DNA of 38,383 bases, from positions 1 through 38,383 of the forward strand of contig CAMVGT010000023.1 in the NCBI GenBank assembly GCA_947167125.1. Direction: 5' to 3'. Source of the stretch: an uncultured Erysipelotrichaceae bacterium. GTDB lineage: Bacteria; Bacillota_I; Bacilli_A; Erysipelotrichales; Erysipelotrichaceae. Position 1 is the stretch's first letter, and every line of letters begins with the position of its first letter. Below the pieces are notes generated by a model, which saw only the letters and a list, made by a program, of their open reading frames with translations, searched no databases and was not told the DNA's origin. The translations under genes were made by a program, and so were the position numbers. This document shows, one piece after another, positions 33,821 through 38,383 of the stretch.

Positions 33821-33883
33821 GATGTAACTGTTGACATCAAAACGCAAGTGATTAATCTATATATAGATGTAACAGCCAACATC
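33821..33883 (+). promoter_or_regulatory. Promoter flanked by two PadR-like operators
   Basis: A perfect TTGACA (33831-33836) with TAATCT (33853-33858, 16-base spacer) is the likely promoter. GATGT-N8-ACATC occurs twice, at 33821-33838 over the -35 and at 33866-33883 just downstream of the start point. Both contain ATGT-N8-ACAT, the pattern known for PadR-family regulators; both also begin GATGTAAC. No PadR gene is in the window. Confidence 0.6.
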
Positions 33884-33901
33884 ACAACAAAGGAGGGAAC
33901 C

Positions 33902-34216
33902 ATGGAACAGAAGGAAAAAAGGGAATCTCTCATCCGGTATCTTCTGAATGAAAATGAACGTCTGAAAAAATATGAAATCCCGGAAAATGAAGATGATCAG
34001 AAGAAACTACTGCGGGCACTGATCAATGTGCGCATGCCCATAAAAGCGGATGAAGCATTTCTTGAAATCATGGATTCCTACCTGCAGGAAGAAAACTTCA
34101 TGAACATGGTGAACATCGATGATCCTGCGGTCATGAAGTATCGTGAAGGACTTACGGGAATGGCTCACATTAACTGGCTTAAAGCCAGGCGGGGCTATTC
34201 GGTTATCTATGCCTGA
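33902..34216 (+). CDS. Truncated N-terminal part of a macrodomain protein-ADP-ribose hydrolase
   Basis: The 104-residue product resembles the N-terminal helical segment that precedes the macro domain in bacterial zinc-type protein-ADP-ribose hydrolases (RESLIRYLLNEN, then LLRALINVRMP, then FLEIMDSYLQEE). The macro domain that should follow, with its Asn-Ala-Ala-Asn motif, is missing: the protein ends soon after with an unrelated-looking MAHINWLKARRGYSVIYA. It is therefore a gene remnant or an unusual stand-alone domain. It has a strong AGGAGGG ribosome site, its own promoter and operators, and a terminator, so it may still be expressed. The family match is from memory and needs a profile search. 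Confidence 0.6.
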   Translation: MEQKEKRESLIRYLLNENERLKKYEIPENEDDQKKLLRALINVRMPIKADEAFLEIMDSYLQEENFMNMVNIDDPAVMKYREGLTGMAHINWLKARRGYSVIYA

Positions 34217-34273
34217 TGCCGGATCAGATGAGTTCACTAAATTGTTAATATACCCTTCGTTTTATTGAAAATG

Positions 34274-34307
34274 AAAAGCCAGCGGATTTCACCGCCGGCT
34301 TTTTTTG
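34274..34307. terminator. Bidirectional terminator between the macrodomain remnant and the flavoenzyme
   Basis: The arms 34274-34285 and 34292-34303 pair (AAAGCC and GCGG with their complements, one A-C mismatch). TTTTTTT follows on the + strand and AAAA precedes it for the - strand. Confidence 0.8.
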
Positions 34308-34315
34308 CTGTGTGA

Positions 34316-36238
34316 TTATACAAGACGTCCCGCAACAAATCCTTCGTGAACAGCGTCATAGATCTGACGAACACGTTTGCTGTCGCCGACATTGTAAACT
34401 TCAATGTCCGCTTCATCCAGCTGATCTGCCAGAGAATGCTGGGCAGTGAAGCCTGCTGCTGTGACAATCGCGTCAGCTTCGATTTCCGATGTGTTTCCCC
34501 AGCGGTCGATCAGTGTGATGCTATGATCGTTCACCGCTTCAAGGCGCTTGCCGGTCAGGACACGGATTCCCGCTTCAGCAATCTTGATGCTGTAGGCCTG
34601 GCAGGAAGAAGCCGGATTAGCCAGGAAGGCATCCGCCATTTCAACGACAGTGACTTCCTTGCCTGCTTCATGCAGTTCAAGAGCTGTCTCCGCGCCGGTG
34701 ATGCCGCCGCCGATGACTGCCACTTTATTGCCGCTTACCTGCATTTTTCCGCCAAGATAATCCATGGCGGAAACAACCTGCTCACGCTCAATTCCATTGA
34801 CGTTCAGCTTCCGTGCTTTGCCGCCGATGGCGATGATGACTGCGTCAAAGCCGGTTTTCAGTGTTTCGAAGTCCGCTGCTTCATGCTTCAGTGTGATGTT
34901 TTCCTGCTTTTCGATCTGCCGCTTGTAGAATTCGATCAGACGGCGGATATTGGCCTTGTGCTCAGGAGCGGAAGCTTCAATCATCGCACCGCCGATTTCG
35001 CGCTTTTCAAACAGGGTGACCTTATGGCCGCGTTTTGCTGCCGTAAGAGCTGCTTCGCAGCCGGCAGGACCGCCGCCGACAACAGCCACGTTCTTAACAG
35101 TCTCAGCCGGAACAACCGGGGCGCATTCATACTTGTAGAGGGTAGGATTGACGGTACAATGGATGACATGGTGGCCAAGCATTCCCTTATCGATACAGCC
35201 GATCATGCAGTTGATGCAGGGGGTGATGTCCTCTGCGCGGCCTTCCTTTGCCTTGCGTGCCCAGGCTGGATCAGCCAGCTGGGAGCGTCCCAGGGCGACG
35301 AAATCGCCGCAGCCTTCTTCAAGGAGCTTTTCAGCTTCCTCAGGGGAGAAGATATTGTGACCGACAAACACAGGAATGTTAACGGCATCCTTGATCTTTT
35401 TTGTCAGAGCAGCGTTGAAACAGTTGGGCAGAACGAATTCCATGGCAGCAGTCGCATGTGTGCCGCCCATCAGGTTCAGATGGGAAACTCCTTCATGCTC
35501 CAGTGCCTTTGCGACTTCGATGGTTTCCTCAACACGGATTCCTTCCGGTTCCCAGTCCTCTGTGCTCAGCTTGACGCCGACCGGGAAATCCGGACCGACG
35601 GCCTGCTTCATGGCGCGTACGATTTCAAGCAGCAGACGCATTCTGTTCTGAAGGCTGCCGCCGTACATGTCTGTGCGCTTGTTGTCATGGGGTGAAAGGA
35701 AATTGGTGGGAATGCAACCGGCAGCGCCATGGAGTTCCAGCACTTCAAATCCGGCGTCCTTGCAGCGGGCAGCTGCACGTCCGAAGGCAGCCACCAGTTC
35801 ATGGATTTCTTCGATGCTCAGCGAGCGGGGCAGTTTGGCACCCATCTGGTACCAGGGTTCAAAAGTAATAGGGGAAGCACCGATGACGTCAGCACTGCCG
35901 ACAAAAGCAGCGTCACGGCCCGGGTGCGCAATCTGCATGCCCGGCACAGCGCCATGTTCCTTGACTGCTTCCGCCAGAAGCGAAAGACCGGCCACATACT
36001 CATCTGCATGTGCGGTCAGACCGCAGGAAGTCATAGGAACAGAGACAACGTTGTCCATGAAGATCAGACCTGCGCCGCCTTCAGCTGCTTCCGCATACGC
36101 CTTGATCTGGCGGTCTGTTACAGTTCCGTCGGGGTTGCCGAGATATGTGCCCATGGAGTTGCGCACAATGCGGTTTTTAATGACGACATTGCCTAAACGG
36201 CCTTTTTCAAAAAGCTTTGGATAGAATTGGTTTTTCAT
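34316..36238 (-). CDS. Old-yellow-enzyme/2-enoate-reductase-type flavoprotein
   Basis: A 640-residue NAD(P)H-dependent enoate or dienoyl reductase of the multidomain OYE family (relatives: 2,4-dienoyl-CoA reductase FadH, BaiCD/BaiH, 2-enoate reductase). Residues 1-340 form the FMN TIM barrel (HPGRDAAF, ELHGAAGCIPTNFLSPHDN, YGGSLQNRMRLLLEI). A [4Fe-4S] site follows, with CINCMIGC and a fourth Cys in HCTVNP (about 343-370). Two nucleotide-binding folds (GGGPAGCEAA near 389, GGGITGAETA near 513) bind FAD and NAD(P)H. It probably reduces C=C bonds of unsaturated acids or steroids in an anaerobic gut-type setting; the substrate is not shown. GAGGAGG precedes the ATG. It diverges from a TetR gene, its likely regulator. 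Confidence 0.9.
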   Translation of the reverse strand: MKNQFYPKLFEKGRLGNVVIKNRIVRNSMGTYLGNPDGTVTDRQIKAYAEAAEGGAGLIFMDNVVSVPMTSCGLTAHADEYVAGLSLLAEAVKEHGAVPGMQIAHPGRDAAFVGSADVIGASPITFEPWYQMGAKLPRSLSIEEIHELVAAFGRAAARCKDAGFEVLELHGAAGCIPTNFLSPHDNKRTDMYGGSLQNRMRLLLEIVRAMKQAVGPDFPVGVKLSTEDWEPEGIRVEETIEVAKALEHEGVSHLNLMGGTHATAAMEFVLPNCFNAALTKKIKDAVNIPVFVGHNIFSPEEAEKLLEEGCGDFVALGRSQLADPAWARKAKEGRAEDITPCINCMIGCIDKGMLGHHVIHCTVNPTLYKYECAPVVPAETVKNVAVVGGGPAGCEAALTAAKRGHKVTLFEKREIGGAMIEASAPEHKANIRRLIEFYKRQIEKQENITLKHEAADFETLKTGFDAVIIAIGGKARKLNVNGIEREQVVSAMDYLGGKMQVSGNKVAVIGGGITGAETALELHEAGKEVTVVEMADAFLANPASSCQAYSIKIAEAGIRVLTGKRLEAVNDHSITLIDRWGNTSEIEADAIVTAAGFTAQHSLADQLDEADIEVYNVGDSKRVRQIYDAVHEGFVAGRLV

Positions 36239-36261
36239 TGAGTGTCCTCCTCGTACTTGTT

Positions 36262-36289
36262 ATTGTATTCACAATTTAAACTGTATGAA
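36262..36289 (-). promoter_or_regulatory. Promoter of the flavoenzyme gene
   Basis: On the - strand TTCATA (36289-36284), a 16-base spacer and TACAAT (36267-36262). The leader is about 20 bases and holds GAGGAGG. The -35 overlaps GTATGAA, one arm of a wide inverted repeat. Confidence 0.5.
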
Positions 36290-36326
36290 GGAGGCGTTCA
36301 AGCAACAGGGTTACAACAGCTGGTGC

Positions 36327-36348
36327 TTATGCAACATATATTGCATAA
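36327..36348. promoter_or_regulatory. Perfect palindromic operator between flavoenzyme and TetR genes
   Basis: TTATGCAA (36327-36334) and TTGCATAA (36341-36348) are perfect 8-base inverted arms around CATATA. Placement between divergent genes with a TetR regulator makes it the likely TetR operator. Confidence 0.75.
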
Positions 36349-36363
36349 CTGTTTCATACTTCA

Positions 36364-36392
36364 TTGAAAGCGTGTGCCGTTTGGTTTATATT
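36364..36392 (+). promoter_or_regulatory. tetR-family gene promoter
   Basis: TTGAAA (36364-36369), a 17-base spacer and TATATT (36387-36392). AAGGAGG at 36401-36407 is the ribosome site. Confidence 0.75.
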
Positions 36393-36415
36393 TTGCAGGG
36401 AAGGAGGCATTCCAT

Positions 36416-37015
36416 ATGTCAGTTGACCTGCGGGTGATTAAAACACGCGAAAACATTCAGAACCAGATGATCCGGCTTCTGGAGACAGAGCCGTTTGAAA
36501 AGATTACAGTAAATCAGCTGATTGAGGCATGCCGCATCAACCGTTCCACATTCTACAGAAACTATGAAGATAAATATGACCTGGTCAGAAAAATGTGCCG
36601 GGAACAGCTCGATGAATTCCAGAGAGCACTGCGCACGGATTTTATCGCCCTGCCTGAGCTGGGGGAGGAGGAAACCCGGGAATCTTTCCTGCCGCTTCTG
36701 AAATACTTTGAAAAGAACCGCAGTATCCTTGTGATCTTATGCGGACATGATCTTCCGACAGATCTATCGGGCGACATGCACCGGATCTACAGTGAAAAGA
36801 TTCTTGAGCAGATGGTAAAGCATTTTTCAATTCCTGCAGCCCGTCGCAGTATGGCTTCTTGCTACGCCAGACTGATCAGCGGAAACATTCTCACTTCCAT
36901 TCTCTGGTGGCATGAACAGCAGTTTAACGCCTCGGAAGATGAAATGCTGGAAATTATCCGTACAGCGGTCAGTCACGGCGTTTACAACAGCATGCATGAC
37001 AATCTTGGACTCTGA
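36416..37015 (+). CDS. TetR/AcrR-family transcriptional regulator
   Basis: A 199-residue regulator with the N-terminal TetR DNA-binding domain: IQNQMIRLLETEPFEKITVNQLIEACRINRSTFYRNYEDKYDL, given here in pieces, shows the helix-turn-helix (VNQLIEACRINRSTFYRNY). The C-terminal helical ligand-binding part is not family-diagnostic but resembles the TetR C-terminal type common in Firmicutes, with an aromatic-rich SILWWHEQQF near residues 160-170. It is divergent from the flavoenzyme gene and separated by a palindromic operator, so it probably controls that gene and itself; the inducer is unknown. The ATG at 36416 is chosen for its AAGGAGG site. Confidence 0.88.
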   Translation: MSVDLRVIKTRENIQNQMIRLLETEPFEKITVNQLIEACRINRSTFYRNYEDKYDLVRKMCREQLDEFQRALRTDFIALPELGEEETRESFLPLLKYFEKNRSILVILCGHDLPTDLSGDMHRIYSEKILEQMVKHFSIPAARRSMASCYARLISGNILTSILWWHEQQFNASEDEMLEIIRTAVSHGVYNSMHDNLGL

Positions 37016-37044
37016 AGAAAAATGATTCCGGAGTGTAACAGCTT

Positions 37045-37725
37045 ATGAAAAATCATGAATATGTCGATGGAGAACTCCATCAGCTTAACAAGAAATATGC
37101 GCAGCTGAAGCTGAAGCAGAAAGAGAGAATCAATGAATGGTTCCGTGAATCCATTCAGTCTTTCTATGAAACTAACGGCAGATACCCGGAAGAAAAAGAC
37201 AGCGAGGCAGTTGTTTCTCCTGTTCTGCAACGGATTGAAAGTGCCGGAATCTGGATCCCCGACCGGGAAATCTTCAAAAGATACCGGAAGAACGGACCTC
37301 AGATCATCCGTAAAATGAAGCTTCAGGAAAGAACAGAAAACAATAACAAGCTGCTTCTGGAACCTCTTGAACATGACTTTTCCGTCTGCAAAGTCCCAGA
37401 TTATTCCAGAGTGGATCTGACTGTGCCGTTCACCTTCACCGGCTGCACTGATGAAGAGAACTCTCTTGTATGCCCATCCGCCTTTGTTCCGGACAATATA
37501 CTGGAAAGAGAAGACGGCTGGAAAGGGTTCCGCCTGGCAGGCGTGCTTGATTTTTCGCTGATCGGAATTCTGGCAGGAATCACAAAGGCACTGGCGAATA
37601 ATGAAATCAGTGTCTTTGCGGTAGGCACATATAATACCGATTATATTTTCGTGAAAAAAGGAAAATTCAAAGACGCCATCCTGATCCTGAAAAGCTATGG
37701 CTTCCATGTGAAGGAAGAAGAATGA
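37045..37725 (+). CDS. ACT-domain (CASTOR-type) protein with unexplained N-terminal domain
   Basis: A 226-residue protein in two parts. Residues 111-222 match the stand-alone ACT/CASTOR-type family (DFSVCKVP, VCPSAFVP, GWKGFRLAGVLDFSLIGILAGITKAL, AVGTYNTDYIFVKK), which are thought to bind amino acids or small ligands. Residues 1-100 form a charged helical domain with a conserved-looking core (NEWFRESIQSFYETNGRYP and ESAGIWIPDREIFKRYRK) that I do not recognise; stand-alone ACT proteins of this family normally lack it. It follows the TetR gene by 29 bases and may share its transcript. There is no strong ribosome site before the ATG (GGAGTG at 37029-37034). Confidence 0.75.
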   Translation: MKNHEYVDGELHQLNKKYAQLKLKQKERINEWFRESIQSFYETNGRYPEEKDSEAVVSPVLQRIESAGIWIPDREIFKRYRKNGPQIIRKMKLQERTENNNKLLLEPLEHDFSVCKVPDYSRVDLTVPFTFTGCTDEENSLVCPSAFVPDNILEREDGWKGFRLAGVLDFSLIGILAGITKALANNEISVFAVGTYNTDYIFVKKGKFKDAILILKSYGFHVKEEE

Positions 37726-37736
37726 TGCACAGATAA

Positions 37737-37790
37737 CAAAGAGGACCGCCTCCAGACAGCTTTCGTGCTGAATGAAGACAGTCCTCTTTG
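37737..37790 (+). terminator. Long stem-loop after the ACT-domain gene
   Basis: CAAAGAGGAC (37737-37746) and GTCCTCTTTG (37781-37790) are perfect 10-base arms around a 34-base loop, which itself holds a small AGC/GCT stem. Only short T runs follow, so it may be a terminator or a structured RNA end. Confidence 0.55.
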
Positions 37791-37813
37791 CTTTACTGAT
37801 CCTTAACGCGGAT

Positions 37814-37910
37814 GAACGGATTCCGTTCTTCTGCGGTGGGGGTTATTTGATTCAAAATGCGGCGCAGACCCCTTCTAAAGGCTGAAAGGCTTAGGAGGGG
37901 TTAGCCGCTT
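37814..37910 (+). other. Non-coding stretch with strong nested hairpins
   Basis: The 37726-37990 interval has no believable gene. GAACGG/CCGTTC (37814-37828) forms a small hairpin. A larger one nests GCGGC (37859-37863) with GCCGC (37904-37908) outside, and ACCCCTTCT (37868-37876) with AGGAGGGGT (37893-37901) inside, with one G-U pair. The loop contains AAAGGCT twice-like sequence. A T-rich tract begins soon after. It could be a small RNA, a terminator, or a degenerate mobile-element end. Confidence 0.5.
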
Positions 37911-37990
37911 ATGGTTTTGTATATATTGTCTTATCATCTTTTACGTTCTGTCAGTAATGTTTCTTCGTATCACTGGTAATACCAGGATGG

Positions 37991-38251
37991 ATGAATGAAG
38001 TGATAAAAATTTTTTTAATCATGCGAAGATTCTTTGCGGATCTGGTGAATATTATTATCGGGAGCGATTCGATGATTTTCACATCCAGTGATGCCATTGA
38101 ATTCAAACACAATCTCAGGGCTGTAAAGAATACAGTCCGGCTTTTCCGTGAAGCAGTGGAGTATCTGATTGCACAAGGCAATATTGGCTCAATTTATGAC
38201 TTTGCAGGTGGAAAGCTTCTTAGGCAAGAGAAGGAGGAGAAAAAGCGCTGA
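37991..38251 (+). CDS. Small hypothetical protein
   Basis: An 86-residue ORF without a recognised family. The first part has hydrophobic patches (IKIFLIM, FADLVNIIIG), the middle is a charged helix (EFKHNLRAVKNTVRLFREAVEYLI), and the tail is Lys/Glu-rich. The upstream AGGA at 37984-37987 is closer than ideal to the ATG. Its first codons contain a run of seven T and overlap a possible hairpin (TATCAC 37968-37973 with GTGATA 38000-38005), so the start may be elsewhere. Codon use in the middle looks coding, but this could also be a gene remnant. Confidence 0.4.
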   Translation: MNEVIKIFLIMRRFFADLVNIIIGSDSMIFTSSDAIEFKHNLRAVKNTVRLFREAVEYLIAQGNIGSIYDFAGGKLLRQEKEEKKR

Positions 38252-38277
38252 TGGAATGAATCTCAAAAAACAAAAAA

Positions 38278-38326
38278 GTTGTAACGTCGATATTGACAAC
38301 AGAGTTGTAACATGATATATTACAAC
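38278..38326 (+). promoter_or_regulatory. Promoter with two tandem GTTGTAA-N9-TKACAAC operators
   Basis: TTGACA (38293-38298), a 17-base spacer and TATATT (38316-38321) form a strong promoter. Inverted repeats with 7-base arms and 9-base spacers overlap both elements: GTTGTAA (38278-38284) with TGACAAC (38294-38300, one mismatch), and GTTGTAA (38304-38310) with TTACAAC (38320-38326, perfect). Their centres are 26 bases apart. Confidence 0.8.
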
Positions 38327-38360
38327 CGTCAGCTGATAATAATCTATGCGGAGGTGAAAA

Positions 38361-38383
38361 ATGCAGATCGGAAGCAAATTTAC
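38361..38383 (+). CDS. Start of a probable Rrf2-family regulator (truncated by window end)
   Basis: Only seven codons are visible (MQIGSKF), after a strong GGAGGTG site at 38350-38356. The opening resembles Rrf2-family regulators, which often begin M-x-I-x-(S/T)-(K/R)-F. The strong tandem operators over the promoter fit an autoregulated transcription factor. The family assignment from seven residues is weak. Confidence 0.45.

Noticed and set aside
34346..35695. 449-residue open frame on the + strand inside the flavoenzyme gene
   Set aside because: It is antisense to a gene with clear domain motifs, has no ribosome site, and its sequence has no recognisable family. Codon bias of the real gene explains the long open frame.
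36365..36378. cre-like sequence at the tetR promoter
   Set aside because: TGAAAGCG matches the first half, but three of the remaining positions do not fit; too weak to claim.
37951..38181. 76-residue open frame on the - strand opposite the small hypothetical gene
   Set aside because: No ribosome site, unlikely composition, and it crosses a hairpin and a T run.
1..38383. Search for CRISPR arrays, tRNA or rRNA genes, insertion sequences, phage genes
   Set aside because: No regularly spaced repeats, no tRNA cloverleaf, no transposase or integrase motif was seen on either strand.

Overview
The window reads as ordinary chromosome from a moderate-GC, anaerobic low-GC-lineage Firmicute. I favour the class Erysipelotrichia, but this is inference from gene content and order, not a phylogeny. 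The reasons are: a single-chain glycyl-tRNA synthetase (GlyQS); a tyrosine T-box; the era-recO-dnaG-rpoD-trmK order known from Bacillus; Bacillus-type partners (DUF948/YtxG-like gene next to ccpA and tyrS, murJ next to an RsuA-family gene, cshB next to nfo); promoters close to TTGACA-17-TATAAT, often with an extended TGn -10; strong GGAGG ribosome sites; and a superoxide reductase plus an oxygen-sensitive-type enoate reductase. Nearly all genes are on the + strand. No phage, insertion sequence, CRISPR, tRNA or rRNA is visible.

Layout. 1-6.8 kb: era (3' end), recO, glyQS, dnaG, rpoD, trmK, closed by a bidirectional terminator. 6.8-7.1 kb: rpsT on the - strand, divergent from fmt. 7.2-11.0 kb: fmt-lepA-hemW. 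11.1-11.8 kb: a small two-TM protein, then rpsO with a structured leader. 12.0-17.3 kb: a MacB/FtsX-type ABC exporter pair with a very long coiled-coil insert, followed by a GIY-YIG domain fused in frame to a desulfoferrodoxin. 17.4-22.1 kb: pnp, trmB, a lipoprotein, and an acidic Pro-rich protein with repeated SP(I/M)(F/Y)G motifs. 22.2-24.6 kb: DUF948-like protein, a long Ala/Glu helix-repeat protein, ccpA. 24.6-29.1 kb: T-box-tyrS, a lipoprotein that may be leaderless, murJ, an RsuA-family pseudouridine synthase. 29.1-33.8 kb: ispH (-), murC, cshB, nfo. 33.8-38.4 kb is the accessory end: a truncated macrodomain-hydrolase N-terminus between two PadR-like sites, an enoate-reductase-type flavoenzyme divergent from a TetR regulator, an ACT protein with an unexplained N-terminal domain, a structured non-coding stretch, a small ORF, and the first codons of a probable Rrf2-type regulator behind two tandem operators.

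Most genes serve core information processing (replication, transcription, translation, RNA decay, tRNA modification) and cell-wall synthesis (murC, murJ, and ispH for the lipid carrier). The most unusual items are the GIY-YIG/desulfoferrodoxin read-through ORF with an internal ribosome site, the histone-H1-like tail on the primary sigma factor, the tandem GTTGTAA-N9 operators at the right edge, the PadR-type operators over a macrodomain fragment, and the structured intergenic region near 37.86 kb. I did not see a clear new multi-gene defence or metabolic system.
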